Shown piece after piece: positions 25,255 through 36,600 of a DNA stretch of 64,000 nucleotides. This DNA comes from Paragordius varius (lineage: Eukaryota > Nematomorpha): the NCBI GenBank assembly GCA_964247055.1, contig OZ176057.1, forward strand, positions 2,790,001-2,854,000, given 5' to 3'. The notes below the pieces were generated by a model. That model was not told the DNA's origin and ran no database searches. It saw nothing but the letters and a program-made list of their open reading frames with translations. Position 1 is the first letter of the stretch, and the number at the start of each line of letters is the position of its first letter. The position numbers and the translations under genes are program-made.

Positions 25255-25612
25255 TAATAAACAATATTTTTTATTTTATTATAAGATACAATGAATGTTA
25301 TGGTTTGGTGAGTTTGGCTATTAAATAATTAAAAAAATATTTTAAGTTTCATAAAATATATTTTGTCTTTTTAGCACGTTAGAAAAACGCGAATTTTAGA
25401 TCTGAATATTTATAAAAACCTTAACTATATGATTTTAGGCTATTTATAAAGTGTAAATATCTGTTAAAATGATCATAAACCATATATCTCAATATCATTA
25501 TTTTTTAATTATCCTTACTTTTGACTTTTTGCCCATTTTTGATTTTATCTCAGTATTGTAAAAAATTAAGTCATCAGCATACAAAAATTTTTTGCGGCAA
25601 ATTTGTCATAAG

Positions 25613-26320
25613 TAGGGTTGTGCATTTTACTGCTTTTTCAAAAAAGTCCGGTCAGACCCAGTCAGACCATGGACATGACCACGGTCATCACCACTTTATA
25701 CCTAAATAAATACCATGTGATATTGGATTGTGAAAATAATGTTCAAACGACACTTGCGTTTCATCAATATTGTCATGTTTTTTCTTAAAAGTTTGTATTA
25801 TACATTTTTTTGATATTTTTTATTTACAAATATTTCCAATCAAATTTAATCAAGAAAATTTTGTTTTCAAATAAATTTTGCCACATGTTTATGGCCTTCT
25901 GAATCTTCATACATAGCTTATAATAGTGGATATTTCAAATAAAATACCTTGTCTGTTTTACATTTCTTTCATCATTGTATCCAATTATAAAATGTTTTTT
26001 TTTTCATTTTATTGGTTCATATATATGGAATAATTGCATTTGCAAAGTGCTTGATTGTTTTGTTTTTTGAAATTATTGGGAATGCTCAAATGCTAATGTT
26101 ATAAGGATGCATGTATAACAATTTTATATTGTTAAATAAGCATTAAATATTTAATTTATATTTTTTAAAAAAAATATATTACAAAACAATAAAATTTTAC
26201 TACCTCTCTTACAAAAAAATAATTAAAAACAGCTGTTTTTTTAAGTGGTCAAAAAAATAGTCACTGACCTGGTCATGACCCGGCAATCGACCGCTTCATG
26301 ACTTGGTCAGCACAACCTTA
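25613..26320. mobile_element. non-autonomous hAT, hAT-C1
   Basis: Ends TAGGGTTGTGC and GCACAACCTTA with a perfect 8-bp duplication GTCATAAG (25605-25612 and 26321-26328). It is 708 bp and non-coding. Subterminal regions carry repeated TCATGACC and GGTCAGACC-like motifs on both sides, as hAT transposase binding sites often do. Inserted in the right arm of FB-1. Confidence 0.88.
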
Positions 26321-26381
26321 GTCATAAGTCATGAAAAATTTTTTTGTTAAAAAAAATTAACCCTCTTTTTTTATCACAGTG

Positions 26382-26972
26382 CTACACGTTATTTTGTCAA
26401 ATACTAGTTATTATATTTCAAAAATGTTTATTATTTATTTTAATGCTATGATTATGAAATCAATAAGATTACAACAGGTAATTAAAAATATATAAGGTTT
26501 CTAGGTCATTAATTACAAATTTTTGTTAAAAAAAATAATAAATTATATTGTTGAATTAAAAACATTACATCGCAAAAAGTGGTTTTTGAATGTGAAAAAT
26601 ATTAATTTTAAATGAGTAGATCCGATAATAAAAAAATTATTATGATAAAAAATATGCAAAATTTATGGTAGAATCCAAATTTATGTTTAATGACCAACTT
26701 GAAGTCAGGGATAAAATTAGGACCAACTTAAAGTGTTTAAGGACAGTCTTGAAGTGCAAATGCTATGTCACCACATTTTTTTTCGTTTGGAGGGGGGGGG
26801 GGGGGGAGGGGTAATTTATTATTGTTTATAAAGTTTGACTTTCAACAAACACATTTATTTTTGAACATGTTGAATCCATGGTCAGTCAAGTACCCTAAAA
26901 CATATCTCTTGATAATATTATATTTTCTGATACTAAATATCATTTAAAGAAATGAACACTTTTATGATTATA
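26382..26972. other. AT-rich stretch with short repeats and a G run
   Basis: No gene. It holds three spaced copies of a GACCAACTTGAAGT-like motif (26690-26755) and an almost pure guanine run at 26791-26815. It lies just outside the 3' end of the large Helitron. Confidence 0.45.
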
Positions 26973-27025
26973 CTAGCGTGAATCTCGCGCTGCTACGCAG
27001 CCCGAGGAAGTCCTTCGGACTTCTT
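26973..27025 (-). terminator. Helitron 3' terminus with two hairpins
   Basis: On the minus strand: GAAGTCC-GAA-GGACTTC, then GCTGC-GTA-GCAGC, then 12 bases and CTAG, with host T next. A subterminal hairpin and CTRR end are the transposition-termination signal of Helitrons. A near-identical, slightly decayed copy (ending CTTG) is at 46909-46960. Confidence 0.85.
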
Positions 27026-27439
27026 GGTGGGGTTGGCAAATTATTATGCCTTCATACGCGATCTGCACCTCTAATTAATTTATTAAAAATAACCGTAAAA
27101 ACGAGTGAGTTTAAGAATACAAAGGCGCCGAGCACACCAAATTTAAACCATGTTAACAAAATGGCAATGATTTTAGTATAAAAAACATAGGCAAATATTG
27201 GGTGAAACGTGCATAAAAAGGAATATTTTTGACATTGTGTATATAAATAATAAAAATGATATGTATAATTTTGTCCGGTTTAATGAGTGTAATATGTCCA
27301 TAATGTAATGCTCTAAGATTAAAAAATTAACCCAAAGGGTTGGGAATCAGGTAAGGTATATTTACCACCATTCAGAATTTACCCACAACATTAAATAATT
27401 TAGTCGGTAATACTCCTGATTCCATACATTTTTATTTAA

Positions 27440-28480
27440 ATATTAGGATGCCCAGGATGCTCTCGCGTATGTGGCACAATGTGGGCTCCCAGATATTTTT
27501 ATTGCATTTACATGTAATCCTATTTGGGAATCTATAAAAGTTCTCCTACTCCCTGGACAGGCCCCAAAAGATAGGTACGACATCACAGCTCGAGTGTTTA
27601 AGCAAAAGCTTAGATCTTTATTTGAATATATAGTTAAATTAGATGTGTTTGGTGAAGTGCAATGTTGGATGTACTCAGTCGAGTGGCAAAGGGGACTACC
27701 ACATGCACATATATTGATTTGGCTTTAGTCCAAAATAAAGTCAGGTGAAATAGATTCTGTTATATCCGCTAAAATAGCTGATCGAGGCTGTTATGAAATA
27801 TATAATACATGGACTCTGTAACGAATTAAACCCTACGTGCCCATGTATGAAAGATGGAAGATGCTCCAAGCGATATCCCAGGTCTTTATTAACAAATGCG
27901 ATTACAGATAACAATGGAAATCCTTAATACTGAAGAAGAGCTCCAGAGGATGGTGGCAAAACAGCTTTAATTCATCTTAGGAATAGTGACGTAGAAATAG
28001 ATAATCGATGCAATTTTGGCTCAAAAAACCAAAATGTATTTGAAATACATTTGATACACCAAAAATACCACCCCATATTGCACCTAAAGGTAGGAGTTCC
28101 AATAATATTGTTACGCAATACAGCCAAGACTTTGAAATGGCACACGACTCATTGTAAAAAAATTATATTGTAATATAATAGAAGCTACTAGTAAAGGTGA
28201 GAATGAGATCAATCCTCGCATTCCTATGATTCCAATAGATATCCCTTTAAATTTAAAAGATTGCCATTTCCTGTTCACCTGGCCTTCGTAATGACAATAA
28301 ATAAGGCTCAGGGCCAAACTTTAAATTATTGCGGATTAGATTTATCTATAGACTGCTTTTCACACAGGCAATTATATCTTACATAGCTACTATATTAATG
28401 GGACCTTTAAGAAATCAGAATCTTATCATTCCTCGCATTCCTATTTAAAAGATTGCAATTTCCTGTTCAACTCGCCTTCG
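27440..28480 (+). mobile_element. inverted, deleted Helitron copy inside the 3' part of the large Helitron
   Basis: Plus-strand sequence corresponds to minus-strand Rep sequence at 33600-34250. The open frame 27471-27728 encodes a Rep segment including GLPHAHILIW, the HUH histidine pair that binds the metal. The next stretch (27780-28020) matches the Rep block at 33600-33840 but is broken. From 28070 to 28480 come helicase C-terminal fragments, the last one duplicated (CCTCGCATTCCTAT near 28215 and 28431). It is therefore an internally deleted copy lying head-on to its host element. Confidence 0.75.
27471..27728 (+). pseudogene. Helitron Rep fragment with intact HUH motif
   Basis: Encodes 85 residues: CGLPDIFIAFTCNPIWESIK, then a LLLPGQAPKDR block, and ending with GLPHAHILIWL. 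The two histidines around Ala are the HUH motif of rolling-circle replication initiators. The minus-strand relative at 33930-33960 keeps the histidines but has an in-frame stop just before them. A stop after LIWL truncates this piece. Confidence 0.8.
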
Positions 28481-28639
28481 CAATGACATGTTGGCATGTG
28501 TATTTGGTTCACACATATATATATATATAATATTTTACATAATCTTCACTCGTAGGTTATCATGAAAGCCTGATCTTTTTGTTAAATAATGCAGTAATAA
28601 TTCATGTTAGATTATCCACAATCTATTTTAAATTGATAT

Positions 28640-30538
28640 TGCCAAAAAATGTATATCTCTTCAAAACTTGGGGCTAAACAACATTTCTTGTTATTCCCTT
28701 ATTTGTAAGTACAAAAAGGCTTTCAGGATTGCCTACGCATGAACACGCAACATATAATTGCCCGTGTGAAAAGCATTCTGTAGATAAATCTAATCTGCAA
28801 AAAGTTAAAGTTTGGCCCTGAGCCTTATTTATTGTCATTGCGAAGGCCAGTTGAACAGGAAATTGCAATTTTTTAAATTGAAATGGGCATCTATTGGAAT
28901 CATAGGAATGCGAGGAATGATAACATTCTCACCTTTAAAAGGTCCCATTTATATAGTAGCTTCTATTATAATACAATATAATTTTTTTACAATGAGTCGT
29001 GTGCCATTGCAAAGTCTTGGCTGATTAATATTGCGTAACAATATTATTGGAACTCCTACCTTTAGGTGCAATATGGGGTGGTATTTTTGGTTTATCATAA
29101 GAATTTAGGAATTGAGTTAGATAATTAACTGCAATTCCTGATTCAATTACCGTATCTATGAATGTATAGGTAAATGCCTCTTGATTAATTTTAGATAAAA
29201 CATAATTGTTTATTTTAAATACATTTTGTTGGGGCCAAAATTACACGGTCGCACAACCAGTCATGATTTTAATGGTTGCTTTGAACATTAGAAAACACAT
29301 TGTTTATTAGCTCCTCTCTTGACGTCATATTTCTACAAAAGTTAGCGGGTAATGTTACTCCCGTATCCATGTTAATTGGTGTTCCATTTCCGATTGCCAA
29401 TAGGTGTTATGAAAAAATATCTGCCGAGGTATTGTTTTGCAAGTGTACACGCATAATTATATTTAAAGTTAAGGTTCTAACATGATTTTATAGAACAGAT
29501 TTTTTAAGGCACGAATTTATTTGGTCAGCTGGGGTAGATCGAGGAATGACAGGCAATGTCTGTCTAAAATCACCGGAAAGTAATATCAAAACATTCCCAA
29601 AAATCTCCCTCCTGCCGCGTAAATCTTGTATTAATTGATCAAGGGCCTCGAGTGATATTTTATGCATCATTGCACATTCATCCCATACAATAATCTTACA
29701 TTGTTGCAACACCTTCCCCATGTCAGATGTTTTTGACACATTGCACATAATATTTTCTTGACGCATATTTAGTGGCAATTTAAGAGCAGAATGAGCCGTC
29801 CTTCCTCCCGGTAATAAGTTAGCAGCTATCCCAGAAGAAGCTAGAGCCAAAGCTATATTTTTTTAATTCTGACAGTTGCCAATATAAGCTTCAAAAGAAA
29901 CGTTGTACCAGTCCCCCATGGTGCATCCAAAAAATATATCCCACCAACATCATTAGAAATATCTCGCATTATTTTATCGTATATTATCCTTTGTTCGTGT
30001 GTTAGTTTGGATAAATTACAATATAGATAGGAATGTCTTCAATTTATACCAAAGCGTCATTAAAAATTTTTGTTTCATCGTTTTTATTTGCACCAAGAGA
30101 TCCTCAGACATCTGTTTTTTATATTTTTCCCATAGCTCTGCCGGTGATGAAGGTGAACAAAACTTTAATATAATTGCAAACAAAGTACGCATTTGATTAG
30201 GCACGCCTCATGGATACATAGCTCTAAATGTTGATCATTTTCCAACAAATTGATCGCCTGGCATCCGCGAAACGTAGGATGTAAAACACCGTTTACGGTA
30301 TTTAAATAATCAAATGATGACGGTCCTCTCACATTTATCAATAATAGACGAAGAAAAAAACATTCGTCCTGGTTGTGATGAACCATATATAATCTACCTA
30401 ATGCCGCACCTTTATATATACCAGAATAGGCACTAACTGGGATCCCCGCTTGCGCCGTTCAAATTCTCTCTTACCATATGTTATAGGAAGGTATATCGGA
30501 ATAAAGCAATGTTTTCGCAAAGGCATCCTTTTGGCATA
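28640..30538 (-). pseudogene. Helitron Rep C-terminal end and PIF1-like helicase
   Basis: The minus strand first encodes a linker (30386-30165, with VHHNQDECFFLRLLL and VRGPSSF, typical of Helitrons). The helicase follows. Near 29930 is a Walker A-like DAPWGTGTTFLLK, where the usual GKT lysine is Thr. ASSGIAANLLPGGRTAHSA and IIVWDECAMMHK (Walker B) lie in 29488-29850, as does LLSGDFRQTLPVIPRS. The C-terminal motif FAMTINKAQGQTL and HGQLYVACS lie in 28674-28868. In active elements this 5'-3' helicase unwinds DNA during rolling-circle transposition. Several frames are needed, so it is a pseudogene. Confidence 0.85.
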
Positions 30539-30546
30539 ACTTAAAT

Positions 30547-33241
30547 CAGTGATACTCAAACCGCGCGCGGGAGTTCTTTAAATTTGCCCTATGATCATAT
30601 TGATACTTAATTATTTTTTTTATTGATAAATTTTTAAAATACACATAAACGAATTTTCGCTTAATTTAATATTAATTAATTTACTTTAAATTTAATTTTA
30701 ACGATTTTTATTTTTTACCAAATTTGAAATGTAGAAAAATTTCCCTACATTAAAATGATTTTGGCACAGGTTATTTCTGTTTCTGCATTCTATTTTTTTT
30801 TTGAAATTTTTATTGCAGTCCTTTTTGTATTTAAGCACTTCCACCCTAACTTGCATATACATATTTCATTCCTGCATCATTTTTCACAACTTATTATAAT
30901 TCAAATTATATTACCATTTTTTTGAAAAAAATTACATAATATTTAAGCACAAATTCAAAGGATGACATTCAATGCTAAAAAACGTAAATCATCCGATGAA
31001 AATCACTACTTTAAAAAAGAATGGAAAAATTCTTTGTCGTTTTAAATAAAAATGCGGTTACCTGCCTTATATGTAAGGACAAAATAATTATAAAAAAAAT
31101 ACAATATTGAAAGACATTTTACAATCCATCATCTCATAAATTACTAGAAAATCATGAGGAAAGAAACGAAAAATATAAAAAGATTAAGGAATCATATCAG
31201 AAAGAAAAATCTATTATGTCCATAGCTTATTCTCCCAGGAAAAAGCTGTAACATTAGCTTCGTATGAAATTTGCTATATCTCAAGAAATATGAAACCGTT
31301 TACTGATTCCCCACTAACAAAAGAATGTTTAATAAATGGTTGCACTTTTTATTTGACAAATCATGAGATAACTTAAAAAACTTCAACTTTCTTCAACATG
31401 TGCTCGAGGCATTGAAGATATGTCTAAATATATTTTCAACGATACATTATTGGCTTTGAAAAACTACAAATATTTTAGTATTGCTATTGATTCTAGCGCT
31501 GATATTAATTCAACCTCAATGTGTGATCTTCTTGAGATTTTGCAACGATAACTTAAATGAAGAATATTTTAAATTTTTATCAATGAATAATACCACAAAG
31601 CAAGGGATTTTCTTGAATAATTAGCACTTTTCTGGAAAATAGTGGTAGAAAAAATTGGTTTCGATCTGCAGAGAGGGCTGTCCCTCTATGATTGGAATAA
31701 ACAAAGGATTTATTCCTCATTTGAAAAATAAATATAATTTGCAAAATATTTTATCCTTTCACAGCTTTATTCATCAGCAAAACTTGATTTCGCGTGTAAA
31801 AGATGAATCACTGAATTCAGTAATTAAAACGGTCGTGGATATAGTTAACCACATCCTTGGCAGATAATTTAACTGCCGTAAATTCAAAAACCTTCTGAAA
31901 GATATCCACAGTGAGTTTGCAATATTCTTTTGTGCAGCGCTGTGAGATGGCTAAGCCTTACCAAAGTATTAATTAGATTTTTTGTTTTAAGACATGAAAT
32001 TCTATCATTTATGAATAACAGAAAGTTTGACGAGGAAATTAATAGTGACAAATGGTGGGTTTTATTGGCCTACCTTTGCGACATTACTTATAAACTTAGT
32101 TTTTTTAATACAATTTTTTAAGGAAGCAAAATAACCAAATTTGCTAAACAAATATTTGCTTTTGAAAAATAATAATAATATATTCATAAGTAAAACACTT
32201 AAAACGATTCATAAAGAAAATATGTTTACCGCGGAGATTATTTTAATAATAGACAATCATTTAGTATTTTTATCTAATGATGGAATTCACTTTTCAAAAA
32301 TTAGAAATATTAAAAATTGCTTAAAACTCGTTGAAAATCCATGGCATATGGATATATCCAATATACTTAGTTTTTTTGAAAAAAATGGCATTTTACGGGG
32401 TAAGCTGGTAAAAAGAGGACCTAAATAAAAAAAGCGAGCCGTCTATGTTCAACGCAATCGAAAATATGTAAGAAATCATATTTGAAATCGGATAGTTCAA
32501 TTTCGGAAAATTGTTATGGACTTCTGTTTTCAAAAAACCCGTTTTTTACAAGGGGTGACCAAACTGAGGGCCTAATTCAAAAAAAGGCGAAACTATTGTC
32601 GGGGCATTCATCAATGATTAAATTTTTTCGACATTTGAATTTGAATGTATCTACCGGTTTTCCAACATGTCACAAAGCCACCACTTTCCATTTTTATAAA
32701 TTAGATTAAGGAAATTGAGAATTTCGCTTTTGGGATATCATTGAAGCATTTGTAGATTTTAAAAATGATTCCAATTCAGAGGCTATATTCAAGGAGAATC
32801 GTTGGGAAGAAAGATATGTAGGGTTTTGGCAAGATGTGCCAAATAAATATGAAAATATAAAAAATCTAGTTATCCTAATGTTTTCCCTAAACTTACACGA
32901 CTGAGACGGCATATTCAAAAATGAAAATCGATTATCCGATGATAATATGGACGACGTATTAAGAGTGGCCTGTCATGAGGCGAAACCAAATTTGTCAAAA
33001 ATTATTGGTTAATATCAAAATAAATGTTGTTATCAAAATACTTTAATTTTTTAAACTTAATGGTGCAAAACGAGTTTTTAGCTGGATTTACATGCCATCC
33101 GCAAAAAAATCATTGTGGTGATTTAAAGCTATGTGCGTATGTGTCAAATAGCTATGGAATATTTGCCATTATAAGGTTCATGGCCCTCGAAAAAAAATAT
33201 ATTTTATTTGGCCCGTCAAATTTTTTTGGTGAGTACCACTG
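30547..33241 (+). mobile_element. hAT transposon hAT-B1 (ZBED5-like transposase), decayed
   Basis: Ends CAGTGATACTCAAACCGC and the complement of CAGTGGTACTCACC, with a perfect 8-bp duplication ACTTAAAT (30539-30546 and 33242-33249). It is inserted in the Rep region of the large Helitron. The plus strand encodes pieces of a ZBED5/FAM200-like hAT transposase: YFSIAIDSS-like catalytic aspartate region near 31470, ICREGCPSMIGINKGF near 31660, and RWLSLTKVLIRFFVLRHEI near 31945. Multiple stops. A 345-bp Helitron fragment interrupts the transposase at 32361-32706. Confidence 0.88.
32361..32706 (-). mobile_element. Helitron 5'-end fragment, copy B, inside hAT-B1
   Basis: Matches the 5' unit of the large Helitron, from TTTTTTTGAAAAAAATGGCA to CCATTTTTATAAATTAGATT. 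Aligning hAT-B1 with hAT-B2 (56146-58591) shows the transposase sequence is continuous across this point in hAT-B2. The segment is therefore an insertion, making three levels of nesting. Confidence 0.7.
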
Positions 33242-33249
33242 ACTTAAAT

Positions 33250-35312
33250 AAAGCAGTTAAAGTAGTATCTAGTGGATTTCTAGCTACCTCTATGGCATTA
33301 GAAGGTGTAAAATCGACACGTTGCTCATTTTCTAAATGTATTGCTAAATGAACAACTGTAGGGCTACGTTCATATATAGGAAACAAAAATATTCGCCAAA
33401 CAGCTTCACTGCTGCTTATATATCTTCCTGACTGATACTGGGGTATTTCATCTTAAATATTTTCACTTCCAATATCGAATTGGAGAAAAACAGCCATATC
33501 GCTGCCTTTATTTATATACTTGCAAATGTTTTTGATTGATTTTGCAGAATTGCAATATTCTACGTTTATGTGACCTTTAAAGGTTTTTAACAATAAGGGG
33601 CTAAGGAATCACCCATCGATTATCTATTTCTACGTCACCATTCCTAAGATGCATTAAAGCTGTTTTGCCACCATCCTCTGGAACTCTTCTTCTGCTTAAA
33701 GGATGTCCATTGTTATCTGTAATCGTATGTGTTAATAAAGACCTGGGATATCGCTTGGAGCATCTTCCATCTTTTATACATGGGCACCTAGGGTTTAATT
33801 CGTTACAGGGTCCATCTATCATATATTTCATAATAGCCACATTTAAATCTTTATCAGTCGAGGATCAGGTATTTCAGCGGATATAACAGAATCTATCTCA
33901 CTTGACTTTATTTTGGAATAAAGCCAAATCAATATATGTGCATGTTGTAGTTTCCTTTACCACTCGACTGAGTACATACTAGATTGCACTGCACCAAACA
34001 CATCTAATTTAACTATATATTCAATTAAGGATCTAAGCTTTTGCTTAAACACTCAAGCTGTGATGTCTTGCCTATCTTTTGGGGCCTGTCCAGGGAGTAG
34101 GAGAACTTTTATAGATTCCCAAATAGGATTACATGTAAATGTAATAAAAATATCTGGGCACCCACATTGTGCCACATACGCGAAAGCATCCTGGGCATAT
34201 TCATGCATATGGCGAGGACTACCTATGTATGAAGATGGTAGTATTGTATATCTCCCAATATTGTTGATATTATATTCATTAATTATAGCATCTCGTAAGT
34301 GTATATATTTTTCAGAACGAAGTTTAGGCTGATTTAACCGAAGATATAACATACGTTCTGTTTCTATTTTTGCATACATATCTACAATGTATTGGTGAAA
34401 TAATTGTCTGCATCTTAAAATATGAATATCCTGACATTAATCGATACGAATAATATTTCATTGCGCTACATTTTTTATTAGTTTTTTGTTTAGTGATAGG
34501 ATTAATTATCTTATTTAAATTATATCCATCTGTGCCATCCAAGAATAATAGTGGATATTGTAGTGGATCGTAACATCTATGAGTTTCAGACACATTTTTC
34601 AGGTTATTGTTTCTCAGGTGAACAATATCTCTTGAATAAAATTGATCGCCGTCCATAACAATTGCTACCTCATCCATTGTAGGAGCATTAAATCTGCGTT
34701 CATGTTGGCCATGAGGCACTTTGTCGGCATGATTAACAATTTTATGCGTACCCACGGCATCATATCTATAGCCAATTTCACCAACTGATTTTGATGATGT
34801 AATAGTTCCTGTAACTGCAATAATATTGGCCTCTTGAGATTGATAAAATTATTGCAACGGATACCAAGTTCAACGGTATCATCACCAACAAAATATATTT
34901 GTAAAAATTTGTGATCACTCCCTTGTTGTGGAAGCAAAGAACATGCTTTATGATAGATTTGACCTTTCACTTTAAAAGTTAGCTCATTAGTTGGTACTAT
35001 ATCAGCTCCAAACGATGTCATTTGAAAGCAGGAATTGTATGCCCTAATATTTTGCAAAAAATGTTAAGAATCAGAAGTATTATCGGCTAGAAGATTTTTT
35101 AATGTCATGGGTAAACTCTGAAATGGTGGTGAATGCACCTTACCTGATGCACAACATAGCCCTTTGGAATCATTTTTAAATCTTAAAGCATTACAATAGG
35201 ACCATATTATACTCATGGAACCATTGTCATCTTTTCGTAATGAGTGATAGTCAATATCTGTTTCATAGCAAAAGGCTAAACGAATGTATTCCTGGTTACC
35301 ATCCTTTACCAT
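33250..35312 (-). pseudogene. Helitron N-terminal and Rep region
   Basis: Minus-strand blocks in order. 35312-35064 encodes an N-terminal piece. 34660-35057 has FGADIVPTNELTFKVKGQIY. 34324-34755 has RRFNAPTMDEVAIVM, ETHRCYDPLQYPLLFLDGTD and SYRLMSGYSYF. 34053-34379 has PSSYIGSPRHMHEYAQDA. 33601-33840 has MIDGPCNELNPRCPCIKDGR. 33250-33600 has HINVEYCNSAKSIKNICKYI, the block carrying the Rep tyrosine, and SSSEAVWRIF. These are the standard Helitron Rep blocks. At least four frame changes or stops separate them. Confidence 0.85.
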
Positions 35313-35329
35313 AGGTGTGTAATTTTCAT

Positions 35330-36600
35330 GATGGGTCCTAAGGATAAAAAGGTAGAAGCTTTTTTATATTGATAATACAAATGAAATAGCTATTAGCATG
35401 CATGGTCCATCAGCCGCATGCGATCCGCTTTTTGGCTCTTGATTTAAAATTAATATTATAAAATAATGGATTAGGAGTGCACGATACAACTCAGAGAACA
35501 TTTTTATACATAATAATCACACATATATAAGACATTTAAAAATGGTAATAAATGCAGTGATTCACGGTATTAAGTATCATATAGATCACAAATATAATAT
35601 ATATATTGCTACAAAACTTATTTGAATTACCGTTGACATTTGTGTTGATTGATAAGCACAATTTAATTAGTGAAAATTTAACAAATATCTACACCTTAAT
35701 AATTTTTTGGCATTAGATAGTTGAGTATCTATGTTTAATAATTATATTATATGATGTAAGAAACATATAAGGCAAAGTTATTTAATGGTTATTTTATTAA
35801 ATATCCATAATATGGTGATTAACGCATTTACAACTTCTAACACCAAACCCTATATAAGAATATATATTTGGGACGGGTAGGTTTGTGCAATGTTATTGTT
35901 GGAAGTTGATGCGCCCCTCACCTTGTACAAATGCATATAATCAACCCGTAACTTATACCATATCTCTGAAAAACATATATAACCTCTGATTCTCCATTAG
36001 TGGAAGATTTAGAGCTGCTATTAAATTAGTTTGGCATTTTTTTCGTTTCATCTTCTGAGTTGTACAACGTTTGGCTATTGATACAGAAGGCGCATAAAAT
36101 TTTCTGCACAAAATATTAAAAATTGTTTGTTTATAATAAAAAGATGAATATTTTAAAGCTTTCAAAGTACGTCGAAAAAGTAGATTTAAATTCTATTTAA
36201 GATATTCTATTATTTGGGGTTTCTTTATTATTAGTAAGTGATAAAGCGTTGTGTTGAATATGATTGATGTTTGAATGATGATCGATTTCATTTATTAAAT
36301 ATTGTTTTTTTTGGAGTGAATAATAGCTTTTTTCTTTTAACTGTATGTGAACCATTGCTAAAACACCATATATAAATTTTCTGATATAGAAGAATTTTAT
36401 TTTCTGTAGATATATATAAATACGAAACACTAATAGTAAACCATACCCCTTTTTGAGAGTGGCAACTATATGTGGAGCCTCATTTTTTCTTAGTGTATGA
36501 TTTGGAGGTTGTTTTTTCGATCTTTGTTTGATAGCAGAGCTTTTCTGGGTATAAAATGCCTAAAAAGAAATATATGGTTAAATAAGCTGTATTCGAAAGA
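35330..36600. other. non-coding 5' region of the large Helitron, distal part
   Basis: AT-rich, with no recognised protein. It lies between the N-terminal coding block and the repeat-rich 5' end of the element. Confidence 0.35.

Larger units (their letters stand above)
21058..26381. mobile_element. fold-back (long inverted repeat) element FB-1, interrupted three times
   Basis: The left arm (21058-21240 then 24505-24820) and right arm (24840-24980, 25257-25612, 26321-26381) are inverse copies meeting near 24830. The second copy, FB-2 at 40190-41424, shows the uninterrupted form. Three later insertions split it: a LINE in the left arm, a Tc1-type MITE and hAT-C1 in the right arm. The right end reads ATCACAGTG, complementary to the CACTGTG terminus of FB-2; the extreme left end is lost. 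No transposase, superfamily uncertain. Confidence 0.7.
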
